Source: Burhinus oedicnemus
Taxonomy: Eukaryota > Chordata > Aves > Charadriiformes > Burhinidae
Assembly: GCA_008921705.1 (NCBI GenBank)
Contig: VFFE01007789.1
Coordinates: 2,111,285 to 2,175,284, forward strand
Reading direction: 5' to 3'
DNA length: 64,000 nt
The position numbers and the translations under genes are program-made. This document shows positions 25,762 to 39,917 of the stretch, piece by piece (position 1 is the first letter of the stretch; each line of letters begins with the position of its first letter). The notes under the pieces are model-generated. The model was given only the letters and a program-made list of their open reading frames with translations. It had not been told where the DNA came from and did no database searches.

Positions 25762-25969
25762 CCATGGAACACGTTGGGCATGTTCCATTCACAAACTTCT
25801 TAACAACCACTGTGAGACCATAGATTTCAACTAATGCGTTTGATTGCTGACTCTGCAGCCTCTGTGCTTGTCCTAACTTTCCTATAGGTTCTGCACTATC
25901 TTCATTTGAAGGCTTATACACTTCTTTCAAAGCATTTATTTGAAGTAGCCTCTGAAAGTTTATTATCAC
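25762..25969 (-). other. Candidate exon, minus strand, unrecognised
   Basis: Acceptor ggtgtttttcctgcatgtag on the minus strand, then 69 open codons (VIINFQRLLQINALKEVY, later NALVEIYGLTVVVKKFVNG and TCPTCSM) up to a fair donor, ATGG then gtaggc. The out-phase is 1, which fits the first open frame of the block at 23149-23310, but that frame stops after 18 residues. No domain is recognised. Open frames of this size are expected by chance in this AT-rich DNA. Confidence 0.18.
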
Positions 25970-28910
25970 CTACATGCAGGAAAAACACCAGGTTTTAAAA
26001 CTGACAGTAGGAGCATGTCCTCTAATCAAGGGCATGATAGTTGTCTGTGCATACTGACGGACAGTCTGTGTGTTTAGCAAGATACACTTAAAGAACCATA
26101 GTTTTCTTCTAGTTGCAAATAATTGAGATTTAATGGAGAAAGTGAGTTACCACAAAGGGAGAGGATATGCTCTGAAGTACATTAAAATACACAACGAAAA
26201 ATCAAATAAACAGCATTTTCAGAAAACTCTAACACTCAAATTATTCTCTTTCCTAAGCCTGTTGTATTATATTTCCAGGCCCACAATGAACTGAAAGACG
26301 TGATATATTAACATCACTATAAGTACGTCCGGCTTCAGGGTGCAACTGGAAAGAACAGAGGGGTACCTGGCAAAAATGAGTTCCACTGTTGCTAAAATTA
26401 GAGGGTTTTTATCACTGCTGCCTCATTGCAATCATCCTCAGGATACTGTAGTGGATCTCCTTTTCTGGACCTCGTGTGACTGAACAGTTCAGGTAATGCA
26501 CTGCTGCTTGATAATTACAGGTCCAAGATCACACTTTATTGCATAAGAGTGAGGTTTAAATTTAAAGGACAATCCTGGCAGATATTACCGTATCATCATC
26601 TTCATAATCTATTTTTCAAACAATGCAGCTCAGGGGCCTATATTAAAGACACATGAAATATAATCCAGTATGTTCTTCTGAATGCAGAAAAAAGCCAAAC
26701 AGTCTTTTTCTGGTGTATAGTATTGCCTTTCAGTCTAAATAGCTGTTTAAAAATTGAGAACATGAGATCCTCTCAGTAACAAATAGATGGTGTGAGCACC
26801 ATGTTTTCATTTCAGCGATGACAGAAAACACAATTCAGCAAAAAAGAACTTGCTTCTCCTCACTTGCTTTGAACATCTAATTTTATTTTTGCAAGCTTTC
26901 TTCATCATCTGTAAATACTTAAGCATGGCCATGTGATAGGGAATTACAATACTATATCCCCTCCAACTATGTGTCATTAAAATTATTTCACTTTGCTTTG
27001 AGATTCAAAGTCAATTCATCTGCAGATTAGTTTAACTGCCTCTGAAGTCTGCAATCACAAGGAGATGTGAGCCTCAGACCTACTGAAGCCTGCGATGGGA
27101 GTGCGATAGATGTGCACCTGTCCTGCCAGAGCTCCAGAAAGCCGTAGGCAGGACCTGAACTCTCAGAGCTAAATACTCCTCACAAAATCCATTTTTACCT
27201 GTCAGCTCAGGGAAGGTCTGTGACCACCCAGCCGTCTTGACAGTAAACTAGTTAAGGTATCCTTTTTAGCTGACACTATCTGGTGCTGGATTACCCTCTT
27301 ATTCTTTCCTGTAAGCCACATAGGAATATCTGCAAAAGAAGAGCTCCTTGAGATTTCCAACTTTTATGTGAATTTCAACAGGGCCAAACATATTCTGGTC
27401 CTCTTTTGTTTAAATATTTAGTTTATTTAGTTTTCTTGCCTCCTTCAAGTCTATCTTGGCTCTGTTCTAAGAGTCAAGATGTTCTTTTCAACATCTAATG
27501 TTGTTTTTAGAAAAGACATTTTTTTAAGAAAACACTACAGTACCCATCAGCAAGTGCTTCATACACTGGCAGTTTACCGTAGTATCTATTCCAGACTAGA
27601 TATTCCAGAACTCCCCTCGTGGACACTGTTCCTCCAGAATAAAAGAAAGTTTCATGTTTTTATTCTCAATTTGCTTTATTCATGTTGGAACAAAACATTT
27701 CAACCATAAATATTTTTTCTGGAATATCTACTTTGGCAAATTTCCAAGCACAGTCATCCCAGCAGTAGCTAATGGGGAAGAAAAACATAATGTTCTCCAA
27801 GACTCCAGGGCATATTTTGGATCTATAAATCAGCATCCCCTACTTTAGGTCCTTGAAGAATCTTTGTGTAATAATTTTGTGCTAAAAATTATTGTTCTTG
27901 TACAGTTGCCACATGACTCCATATCTGGTATGGCCCACCATTCAACAAATAGTCATGATAGTAAAATGTACTGTACTAGCTTATCATTTTTCCTAGACAA
28001 AATAAAAAGTGAAGATATCTGGTTTGCTGAAAGACAATGAAAAAATTGTTGCAGAAAGCTTATATTTAAGCCTGTGTCACTCAAAATCTTGTGTGTGGGT
28101 GTACATGTATTTTACAAATGCACAGAAATTGCAACCAGTGTTTGCAGAGTATTAAAGTAGGTTATTTACTCAAGCCCATTCCCCTGTAACTTTGGCTTTA
28201 CTCCTCTGTAACTCTTCTGAACTCAATATACTTCAGTGTATCTGACATGAGAATCTTCACCCAAGAGGCAGCCTAAGTGGAGACAAAGAAACACACACAT
28301 TCTTTTCTCAATTTAGGTCATACTCTTTCAATGTGATTTTCTATAACAGCAACTGAATGTGTTAATCAACAAGCTTTCAATCAGCAAAAAGCTCTAAGCA
28401 GTCAAATTGGTTGAAATTTTCAAGAGTGCCTTACCTGTGCAAGCTTCTGGTATATGATGCTTTGTCGTTTGCCAGGCTACATCCAAATGAGAGAAATTTG
28501 TGATATAAGAAGTCTGACAGAAATATGCCAGATGTATGCTTTTTGGTGGAAATCAGTGCCCTTCATATGGAACAGGATGCAGAATTGCTGCTGTTTGTTC
28601 ATTTTGCTGCTGGGGTCTCCATCAGAGGTGGTTTGATAGCACATGAAAGCTCAGGTTCTAAATCGAATGGCAATAAAACAAATGTTACAGATTAAACTCC
28701 ATTTCCTCCACTCCAGAAGAAACACAGTAACTAAATTCTCCTCTAAGAAAATAATCCATTGAATTATTTTTTTTAAGTTATTTACTGCATGACAGTTTCC
28801 AAATATTGAGGAAACAGTGAAGGAAAAAATTTACTTTTAAACAAGTTGCAGTTATTCACTAAGAAATTATTTTGCCGGGAGAGAAGGTCATTATTTTTAA
28901 GAGGCTATGA

Positions 28911-28972
28911 TAAAATACAGAATGCAAAATTAAAATACAGAACACACATCAAAAATTACAGAACACAAAAAG
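28911..28972 (+). repeat. 20-bp imperfect tandem repeat, about 3 units
   Basis: Units start taaaatacagaatgcaaaat, taaaatacagaacacacatc and aaaaattacagaacacaaaa. A-rich low-complexity DNA. Confidence 0.6.
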
Positions 28973-31044
28973 CAAAATTCTGAAATGTACAATATCCCAC
29001 ATTTCCTTTTATCTGGTCTTTTGTCATTGTATCCAACGTACCTTAGGTTTATTTTTCACCTGACATTTTCCTTTTGTAATGTCATCTCAAACTCAGTAGA
29101 TTAAAGCTATTCTCAGCACAGATGCTTTAATTGTTGCTGCAGATCCCTGATTTTAAATCCCTGATTGCAGTGTATGTCTACTTATAAATAACACAGTCCT
29201 ATCTATGGTTCAGATCCGCTCTAAATGCAAACTCCTATTTTCCTACCAGCTGTTTTCTTCAGTTTCTAGAGCCATCTTTCAAAGGCTTTGGATAGGTTTG
29301 TTTTTCTTAACTCCCTCCAAACACACTATTTAAGCTTTATGATGAGTCTGTAACAGCAGTGTTGAATGAACTCTAAAGAATTATACCTCTGCAGTTTATG
29401 TTACTACCCACAGCTCCAGCCCTAGCTGTCCTCACAAAGTTGACTTTCCTACAAAAACACTGGCCTGTCAGCGGCAAAACCATATTGCCAGTGTTTCCAT
29501 ACTATTCCATTTACACACTGGATATAACAAGGCAGATCTACTGTGTCAGTTAACCCACTTCTAGTGGGAATCCCGTCCCATTTCAGCTGAAAAACAGCTA
29601 ATGCCTACTTTATAGTTTTTCTCATGTATTTTAGGTTACTTCAGATTACTTAATTGTATCTAATTTCTGGTATTAAGGAAGATACATACCTCCCTAATGG
29701 CTTTAAACAAACACCTCCCTCAATTTATATAGTACTCTTAATCTGACAACAGTTAACACATATAATGATATGCATGTTACACCCTTCAAGAGATAACAGC
29801 AAACTGTCTTAACATCTTTAATAACGTTTTGGAGTTTCTCACCTTGAGTAATAGTATGAGATTTTATCAAAATATCTTGCATATAGCATTCATATTTTAG
29901 GCAAAATAAGACAACTGTGGGGTTGTTTTGTGTTTTCTGATGTCACTCAAAGCAAACAGATGCTTTGGGCTTTGTCCTTTTAGCCAGTGCACACAAAGCC
30001 TTAAACTATTTTACATTTATATTCAATTTGCAAATCATGCTTTTGTTTCTAAAACACTCATCTGTCTACTCTTGGAAAGGAGAAGAAATTGCCAGGATAA
30101 TTTTTGCAATAGAAATTTTTCCTTTCAGACAGTTTCAAATAACGTGGCCCTTCCATGACTCCAGACTTTTTTTCCCCAGCCCAAAACAATTAGATCACAA
30201 ATATTTTTCTTTATCTGATCACAATAGCACTAAGATTTGTTAGTGTCTGTGATGCACAAGCTGCAAAACTCCAGTTTTGCTTATAGCAGGACTGTGCTAT
30301 AAGCATTCTTCTTGGAAAGGTCTCCACACAGCTGAAGTTTACACTTGTTGTCCCAGTAACATAACTACTCAGACTAGACAGTAAGACCTCGGTCCAACCC
30401 TCATCACATTGCAAAGCAGCAGTGTCAGATTGCTGATTCATGCAGCTACGTTAGGCAAAAATATCTCCGTGAAGGCACCCTTCCAAAGCAATTGATACAC
30501 TCAGTCAGCTGAGGCAGGCAGGATGCTTACTTTGACCTACTTATAAATCTTTGGACATTTGCCTCTTTCCCAAGATTATTATATCCAGTATCATAAATTA
30601 TATTATCATTTAGCTATAGGCTGACGTTCCTGTTTCTTTCCAATGTTGTTCTGACCCTCTGTGACGATCTCCTGTTTCCTCTTTTAGGTTTCTAACTAAA
30701 CCCCTATACGATTACATTTGCCTTGTGTTTGGCAACATATCTGAAGTGCTGAGAAGTAAAATTGCAGCCTGCTGCAATGGAGAGTCCAAATGGCCACAAT
30801 TTTGTATTTTGCTGGTTTCTTTAAATTAGAACAGAAAAGTACCAACTGTTGAAAAATATCTGACATAGCTATCTTCCATACTATTTTTTAAAGAAGTTAA
30901 AATCTTCCCTTTCTTTAATTATTTTGAGTCTTTTCATACAACAAGGTCCTTTGGATGTTTTTGTTTTCTCCTACAACAAAGTACCTATTATTTTTACTCT
31001 ATATTTCTCCCCAAAATGATAAATACCTAACTATGGACACAGGA

Positions 31045-31115
31045 GTGCTAGGCTCTGCTTACACCTTTCTTCATGTTAGCTGCAGAATGGGTATAAGAGT
31101 ACTTAACAAATCTTG
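31045..31115 (+). mobile_element. Weak MIR-like remnant
   Basis: The run tcatgttagctgcagaatgg then gtataagagtacttaaca resembles the MIR segment tcatctgtaaaatggg plus ataatagtacttacc. Short and diverged. Confidence 0.28.
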
Positions 31116-34100
31116 CTGACTACACATGAAAAGCATATTGGAGAAGTTATGTATTCTTAGCCACAAAAAACCCATATGGTCCCTATACTAAAAAAATATA
31201 TTAAAAAAAATTCGTTCTTTCCAACTCCATCAATATATGATGAGCTTATCTGTCGCACCATTCATAGAGGTTAGGCAGTTGTATGTTGAAGCCATGCATG
31301 GTAATACTGCAAGTGGAGTGAAGATGAGTGGTCTACCAAAATGAAAATACAGATTAATTTGATACTGGTTTTTTTCAACTGATAGTATTGGTAATTTTTT
31401 TTGTTAATTTATGTACAAGAAGTAAAGAAAGTAAAAAGTGGGGGGAAAAAAATTACCTGTAGACATCAGAAGCTTTCTACAAGCTAGATTTCCTCTTAGG
31501 AAAGAGATTTCTGTTGCCTGTCATGTATTTGTCTGAATTTACTCTGATATGGCTGTTTTCCTTCTCACTGACGGCAAGAGAGTGTGAACTTTGAACAGTG
31601 ACTGTGAATTGCTATGAACGTTCTCCAATTTTTATCATTATTTCATTTCCTTAAAATGTATTAACAGCAATCTTTAGAGTACACATTGCAATTTCAGCAA
31701 TCCAAATCCAATATTTGATAAAAAGCACCAGCAGCCCTGCGGGCAATACGGTCGCCAAGCTAGAGATTTTCTGATTGCTTGTCTCAAGACAATCAGGAAC
31801 AAAGGGTGCAAGACCCAGGGGCTGGAGGAATTTCCTCCAAACAGGTGACTGAACTACTTCACCTGGAAATAGTATCACTGCCTACAACGGAATGATATAT
31901 TTTAGGTGCTCTTAGAATTTTTCATTCTTCCCCCTGCCTCCCCCATGACAGATAAACCTTCTAGGGTGAACCATGCTGCTTGTAACTTAATGAGTTATTG
32001 AAGACAAGAAGCTGCAAATAAATGGTTTTCTTACACTGAGTTCATATGCATTTTGTTGGAAGAGTTAGAAAAAGGAGTTTTTGATAACTGAATTACTGTG
32101 CTTCCTTACTGAAGTCACTTCCTGATAAGCAGCCAAACTAATTTTCTAAAATAAATGAGAGAGAGAGCTTGAATAACCCAGTCATCTTGTCTGGTCACAA
32201 TCTGTGCAGTATTATTCTGGTTAAGAAAATCTGTGTCATTTCTCTACTCCTAAACAATATGTACAAGCCAACTAAAAACATTATGAATTTCTTGTAGGAT
32301 TCAGATTTCCACATTCAAAAAGGCAGAACTATTTACAGCAAACCACTGTCAAAGATATTAACAGCACCTTCAACCTTAACCTTTGTTTTTATTTTCCTCC
32401 CCAAAGTGAAGTCCTGCTCAGGTGTGGCAGGTAATAAATTATATTTTCATAAAAAATATTTAAAATACATGTACATATATGTACAAAAAAACCCCAAACA
32501 AACAAAATCCCACAACTTCCCTCTGAAACCCACACCAAAATAAGCATAAGACTACTCCCACAGAAGTTAAAAAGTAGGTTAAATGGTGATATGTGTAGAA
32601 TATAAGGCTAACTAGCGCTGAATATATTTGTAGGACTTTTTAATATATCTGAAATCAAAGAGAACATGCAAACTCCAAACATGTCAAAAAGTTTTTTGGA
32701 AGTTCTGTTAAAGCCATTCCTGATGTTTTCTTGGAAGTAGTTCCCATCCTCAGTAAACTTCTTTCATGCTCTGCCATCATGTCAATGAAGCTTTGTAGTC
32801 ATGCTTTGGCTTCTACAAGAAACCAAGCCAGAGGAAGCAGCTTTCTTTTTTTCATTTTTATAGTAACTACTTTTTCAATGTTATGACCTTAATTCAGAAC
32901 ATTTGTTTGCATTTTAAAAATGGTCATTGAATTCAGAGCAATTACAAGCTTGAAAACCTTCTCAAAAGTTCTGCTGACCAGAAAGCATTCTGTTTCTGCA
33001 TATTAGAGTGCTTAGCTACACAAATAGGATTGGTAATCAATCTAATGCTTAAAAGCTATCAGTCCTGTATTTTAAAAACTTCTGTGTTACTGGAGATGAT
33101 AGATTCTCAAGTGGAAGTAATAAGATTTACAAATGTTCTCTACCAAATCTACCACCCTTGTGGCCCTCTCAGTCCTCTGTGGGAAGAAGTAGTTTCTACT
33201 GAAGAAAGGCATAATGGCCTTTCTATGCATGCCTCAGGCACTTGGGCACAAAGTTTGAGCCTAGTCACACATCTTACACTACTTTAAGCTTACCTTTGTT
33301 GAACAAGTGACCAGACTTTGTAATGAAATACTTAAAGAAAGTATCCACATGAGCAGAATGTTCCACAGAGGAGCTGTGATAACAGCAATAGCTTTCCAAG
33401 CAGGTGTGTAGTGGAGATACCACATCATCATATTATTGGTCAGTGTATTTCGTTGTTGCATTCTGAAATGTTGGAAATCCTCACTGTGTAAATGCAGGTC
33501 TTTATCAGTGAAAATACAAACATTACAGGCGCCTGTCCATAGCATCAACCACAGTGATCAGGCTGCAGTGAAGACAGCCAGAGGTCACTCAAGCCCTCAA
33601 GTGATTATGACTCAAGCAAATGGTAAAAGAAGTTTTTATAAAAATTATTCCCTAGTAAACAAGAGTTTCGCTGAACTAATAAAGTGATAATCCATGAAGG
33701 AGCTGGTTCACTACTATCAAAAGTTTCAGGCGGAAAACTATTTTTAAATCTAAAATATTCATGCTATTAGGTGTGGGGGACCTGGTATCAAACTGCACAT
33801 GGAAACAAACACATATACCTAGTTTGGTACTGGGAACTGAACTGTGAAAGAGGTGACAGTATCCAGATTCAAATTTGTTAAGCCTTATCCTAAAATAGCA
33901 CTTACTTTTAATGATTGCTTTAAACCAGCAAAAGGCTGTGTTTCCAGCTTCATCATGGGCTGTATATTGAACCTGCCAAGTTCTGTACTAGAAGCAGGAG
34001 GCACTGGATATAGAAGCATCTCCGCTCTTGGCCCTAATTTCAGCTTATTCCCAGCTGACCTCTACTGGGTGCGTCTTGGTGGTTATGGTGGTAGCCTGTG

Positions 34101-35184
34101 GACAGTTAGTAATGTTTGGAGGAATAGTGTCAGTGGAGTTTGAGAGACGTATGATGAGCATGTTAGGATGCTGCAAAATAATATTTCAGAAAGCCTAAGG
34201 TAATGAACAAAACTGCTGATAGATTTCATATATGAATCTCCATAGAAAATATTCCCTACCTAACCAGATTCCAAAGCGGTAACCATTTCACTGTGTATGA
34301 AACAGTGTGGCATTGCCAGTTATGAACCAGGATGTAAAAAAACCTAACAGTGAATACCAACAACCCACACTAATGGCATCAAAGATGTATAGGAAATTTT
34401 AGAACATCAAAAATGAAAATATTCTGCAACTAAGTTCACTCTTTAAAGTAGAGGAGCACTTAACATTACTGCAGAGCAAACTGATCATTCTTAAATACAT
34501 TACTTTCTCACTTAAATTTTAGACCATAATAAGACACCTTCACAAACCCTATGAATTTAATTGATTTGGACTTCAAAGCAGATTTAAAGAGATAAAACAT
34601 GCAGACTCTTTATTTCAAATTTTAAATGATTTTTCAGTTCAGCTGAAAGTACAGGGTGTAAATTTCTATTTATAGAAGGTAATTTAATTTATGACATCAT
34701 TAATAGTCTAGCATACCACTCTGTCACACTGTTTATTGTGGCTGAGAAAAAGGAACCAACCCAACAACTATACAAACACCCAATGGCAATTTTCAAAATG
34801 ACACGTACTTGCTGTATCTGAATTACTCTGAGACTATTTCTAGAGTTTTATTGTATACATGTGCCTGAAAGAAACAATAATTGCAAGGCAATACTGTGCA
34901 ATAAGTAATAATTACTGAGCATTTATTCTATTTTCTCCTCCCTCCTTTCCTTTACCCTCTTGCTTCCTAGGGCAAAAGTTCACAAGCACAGGACTGTCCC
35001 ATCTGTTTGCAAGATGACTGTTACCATTTAAGCTCTCAGCAACTTCAGTTTACAAATATTTGGCTGCAGTAAGAGATGATGTGCTTTTTATTGTTAGGGA
35101 TTTTTTTTCACCCAGAATGAACTCACACAAAACTGTTATTAACACCACCTTAATAGTGATAATCAGTGCTTAAATGAGTAGATT

Positions 35185-35315
35185 ATTATTTATTATCAAC
35201 ATTTATTTGTATTCTGTAATATTCAAAACTCCATAAAAGATCAGGACTACATGCTGTACAAATCGGGAGAGACACTGCTTTTACACTGGAGAGTTTACAG
35301 TTTTATCAGAAAACA
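35185..35315 (+). mobile_element. Ancient amniote interspersed repeat remnant
   Basis: The order attattatttattatcaaca, tttatttgtattctgtaata, atcaggactacatgctgtac, aaatcgggagagacactgct and gagagtttacag matches an old repeat common in reptile genomes (ttatttgtattacngtagc, aggaccccattgtgctgtac, aaacacagaga, gagcttacaat). I cannot name the family with certainty. Confidence 0.42.
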
Positions 35316-38300
35316 AACAAGCAAACAAACTGAGGATATTTAAGAACATATATTGTCCATTTCTTCCGTATTTAGTGGAAACATCATTTGGTGCAGAAAT
35401 TATCACAGTGTTTGTAAACACCAGGATATGAATCACACCAAAAGAGCTGCTTTGGTATATAATGTTAGTGCAAAAATAGGTTGCTTTGAAATGTTCAGGA
35501 AAGTGTCCTTAAAAGCTTTGGATCAAATTTAATGATCAGCTGATCTTATGAACTGATATGTTGTGAAAGGCCAGAGTTTGTGCCTTTACATCGACCCTGT
35601 TATATTCACATGTTGATTCCAAAGGATTTGATTCTAAATATGTGTAGTGCTCAGTATGTCATGAGATCCAAAATAAGCATGCAATATTTCTCTCAAAGAA
35701 TGACAAAGAATTGTACACATAATTCTGAGCATCAGACACATCAGTGTCCCTTGTTGTAACCTTGTGGATAGAACTACTGAACATTCACAGGATCTTAGTG
35801 ACTTTATGGGAAACTCACCAAGTTATCCAATGTAAAAATAGAGCCTTATGTGCCATATGAAACTCTTAGCCTATTTTTTGCCAAAAGGCAGTGAAGTTTG
35901 CTAAATGGACTTTTTAGCAACTGAATTCCAGATTTTTAAAGGTCAGGTACTTTAGGTGAATTTTTCCCAAGACATATGTCTAATTGAACAAAAGTCAAAG
36001 TGCATTTTCATTTGCTATCCTACTTAAACAGGAAAATACCATTTTATGTGATATCATTTATGTCTTTGAAAATCTAACGTGGAACATTTTGATATGGTAA
36101 TGTAATTCTGCTCTATCAGCCAAAACCTTTATTTTAGAAAGCACCAAACCCAAATATTTTTTCCATTCAGGGCATCTGAGATTGATCTTCCATCTTCTGA
36201 CAATTCCCAAGTCATTTTTCAGAATTCATTTAGAAATGTGCTTGATGTCAAATACTAAACCAACTGGAAGCCAGCTGTAGAGAAAAAGAGAAACCAGGAA
36301 GGCTGTGAAAAAAAATGTCATTTCTAAACTATCATTTCACTATTTGCTTTAAAAGCAGAACTGTTATATTAATAACATGTACTTCTCAAACTTTGCAATT
36401 TAACTTTGGGACTCATTTCTCTTTGTCAAAAGCATTTTTATTTTGTTCAAACGTTGCCTGTGTGCTGAAGAAAAATTTGTAACACCTCAAGATTTTTTTC
36501 CAGGAACCAGATGATACTTGTGTTTTTGGAAATTCAAAATTGTCCAAAATACCACTCTCAGGAAAAAGAGATTCTTTTCACTGAGTCTCCTGAATATTCT
36601 CCTGCTTTTATTAAGCAATAAATTCCCCAAACTACATAAAATTTTTCTACTGATAACAATGAAAGAAGAATTTATAATCCTAGTTGATAAGTGATCCAAT
36701 GAATAAAAAATAAGTACAAGAAGAAGAACCAAGGTAGGAAAAAGAATTATAGGACCTCATTCACTGTTACCAAGGCATGTCATATATTAATATATGTGTT
36801 AATTTACTGTTTAATTAGTTACCGTAGATGTAGGGAAAAGAGGACTCAGATGAGTAATCCAACTGTCAGGGTAGCTGGTGAAAATGTCTTCAAATGCTGG
36901 AAGGAAGAAAAGATGGGGTTTGTTTGGAACATAATGCTAGATGGTAATCAGATTGTAGTTAAAGCTGATCTCATGCTCTGATAATGGAGACAGAAGTTGT
37001 GCTCTGAAATACACAAAAAAAATGTACAATGGGTTATTTCTTCTATTGCTTTTTTTTTTGTTACCCATTGTCAGACATTGATACACCTGAACGAGAAAAC
37101 TGTTAACAACATCATCTCCAAAAATCAGAGAATCAGTCATTGATTATGGTTTTAAATGGTAAGCACAACAATTTCCTTTGAATCATGCATCAAAAAGATT
37201 GGGAATTCTATCAGGAAGAAAAATTATATCAGTTCAAGTTCTGTAATTTTTCACCTTTTATTAAATAAGTAATTTACATTCCTTTTTATTTTTCCATATT
37301 ATGAGATCATTTCCAAAGCTTAAAATAACTTGGCAGTTCTACAAACATTTTTCTGTTTTCTTAACATTTCCTTGTTTATTTATTACATGCATTAGGTTTT
37401 TGAACAGTGGTTTCCCGGCAAATTAGTAAAAGCTTACAATGTTCTTTAAAGGGAAGATAAGAGAGCTCCCTAGTCACACACAGTGCAAGCTGAAGGGCTC
37501 AATTTTGGAGTACTTTATTTAGCACATCCTTAAAATGATTAATCTTATTGACTCCAGCAAGAAAACTATTTGCTAAAGGCATCACTCACTAGTGTGGAAA
37601 AGATTATAAAATTGGGTCCAAAATGCTGAAGATCAAAAATGTGAACTACTACTAGGACAACAGTAAAAGATGAAGTTCAATCAAATTAAGGCTCATCTAT
37701 CTTATTATTTATATAGTTATTGAACATGCATATTTATGAAATATTGCAAATACACACATGAAAATGTGCCATTGTTTTTAAAAAAATGCAAATGTCCTCA
37801 GTTACTTCAATTCTTCTTTTTTCTTACTCTTTAATTTACAATTCATTTATATTTCAAAATCTTTTCTCTACAATCCTGATGTTTACAGCAACTATTACAG
37901 CAGGTTCATAACAGAACTTTAGCAAAGCAACTCAGATATATAAATGCTTCTCTCTAATGAAATCTCTGACTATCTTGGATCACAGATGACCCAATTTCTT
38001 TAACAACAAACCCCTGCTTCTTTCTGCTATAATCTATAGTACCTTGATTACATCTCAAGGTATTTTCCACTTGTAAGAAACGTACAGAGCTGTCAGAATA
38101 TTATCCCTTGAGTAGCTGTAAATTTTGCCTGTTAAAACTGTTTCACTTCGCAAAAATCATGAGAAGAGCTTCAATAAATGTATGAATACTTCTGTTTCAT
38201 GGTGGAAGAGAGAGCAGATCCTAGATCTCTAATAAATATGTCGTAAGCTGCTCTATATACTTCAGTCAATACACTTCACCTGTGTGTTCAGTGCAAGATA

Positions 38301-39917
38301 TTTTGGGAGTTAAACTTTATGATGCCATCTCTCAGAACAGCCAAAACTCGCTGGTTGAGCTTTGATTTATAAAACTAAAAAGAGGAGTCCTTGGAAGCCA
38401 GGCCATAATTTATGGAAATTACCAAAAGCTTTACAGCTGGTTTGGGTCAGTGTAACTCCATTACAGTTATCTGATTTACATCAGATTAAGAACTTAATCA
38501 TAAAAGTTGTGGATAAAAACACCAACCTATTGCAATTCAATCTTTGTCAATATAAGACAGCATTTACCTGGCAGTTTTGATTTCTTCAGTTCTTTAACTT
38601 TTATAGCAGTAGCTCAATGTCCCATTGCATGAGTGTGTATATCCCAGGGGACTCTGGGATATAAAAACTCTTTCCTGTATTATTACAAATAAGGACTATA
38701 AATGTTTGAGGGGTTTTTTTAAGCAAAAAAATTCCAGATTTCTTCTGATTTTAAACATTCTTAAAGAGGTCATTACAGTGCTGATTTTTGACACAGAGAG
38801 GTAGAAATCTGTTATCAGATATTACTTGTTCACATCACTTAGAATAAGGGCTCCTTCTGCTAAAATATGTCAAAATTAGGAATTTAATTCTTTCTCTATA
38901 AGATTGACATAAAATACCACAAAAACAAAACCAGGTAAGTTCAGCTTCCATGTTGGTAGAAATTCTAATCTTAGGTTAATAACACTTTGGAGCAAACTCC
39001 AGTAAGGGAGCAGACAGGTTTGTGGTTTCATATTGAAGCCTGAGAACTTTTCTACATCTGAAAGTTTTTACACGACAATGGTGAAAAAACCTATTTCAAC
39101 AGAAGTCGGGTTGCACTGCTGGTCATTCAGACATAACCTTTAAATGGTAATTAGAGGCAACTGAAAGAAAACTCAAGAATGAACCCAGGGAAAATGATCC
39201 AAATGAATGAGAAGAGAGGTAACCCTTTGCACAAAGCTAATTTTTGGATGGCAGGTGTCCTGACAACAAAAACCGAAAGTTCCTGAACTCAGCAGTAGCA
39301 GAAAGAAGGATTTTCCTCTCTTGATATAATGTCCTTGAAAGGATATATTAGCTTCATATCTCTTACAGTCTGCCCAATGTTCTTCCCAGTGAATCACTAT
39401 TATCCCACGTTTTTACTGCTACAGCACTCCAGAACTTTGCTATGCTTAGTGCTGTGCAAGCACAAAACAAAAGGTGAGCTCCTGCTCCAAAAGGTTTAGT
39501 TACCACGCAAATGGAGCCTCTGCTGGAAGTCAGTTGGCTTTAGGAAAATAAATTTATAATCCTTCAAAACCAAGGTGATTTTCCTCCTTTAAAGGACAGT
39601 GAGGATTTTCCCTCCCACCCCAAAGACTCTCTCAGAATTAAAGCAATGGCTCACTACCGGAGATTAGCAGTTTTTGCTGTTAAATATATATCTGAAAATT
39701 CATATCTCTGTCCTGATTTTAACAATTTATAGCCCTGCTACTTCATGTGGAATAACCACATAAACTGCTTCTAAATAAAGAACTTCCTCAATTATCTTCT
39801 TGCTTTCTGCATGTAAGTCGCATCTAAATTAATGAGAATGACATTCATTAAAGACACGTATGGGAATATGTAGTGTGCAAACTGCAACTTTTATCATAGT
39901 TATTATACTAGGTAAAG
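35316..39917. other. Intergenic DNA, gene-poor
   Basis: No supported gene. It contains a short remnant of an old repeat at 38440-38492 and a 9-bp inverted repeat around 37026-37071 flanking a T-rich loop. Otherwise AT-rich DNA with no structure I can name. Confidence 0.65.
38440..38492 (+). mobile_element. Short remnant of an old reptilian repeat
   Basis: The order gggtcagtgtaactccatta, cagttatctgatttacatca, gattaag resembles the widespread reptilian repeat motif gtgtaactccattgac plus ctgatttacaccagtgtaag. Family name not certain. Confidence 0.33.

Larger units (their letters stand above)
22622..35184. other. Intergenic DNA, gene-poor
   Basis: Apart from the exon-like blocks and the regulatory candidate listed separately, I see no gene. 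The minus-strand block at 25762-25969 is given on its own. A 20-bp near-tandem repeat lies at 28911-28972 and a weak MIR-like remnant at 31045-31115. The remaining open frames are short and lack recognisable domains. Confidence 0.65.

Noticed and set aside
31651..31878. Minus-strand open frame (GEVVQSPVWRKFLQPLGLAP and on)
   Set aside because: A usable acceptor exists, but there is no convincing donor or known family; not distinguishable from chance.
33279..33548. Minus-strand open frame with a hydrophobic stretch and a good donor (AAG then gtaagc)
   Set aside because: The acceptor is uncertain, no family is recognised, and no neighbouring exon in a matching phase was found. Hydrophobic composition is common in chance frames of AT-rich DNA.
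33844..34143. Plus-strand 99-codon open frame
   Set aside because: No domain, no splice or promoter context; fits a chance frame.
37026..37071. 9-bp inverted repeat around a T-rich loop
   Set aside because: Long loop, short stem, no gene context; likely chance.
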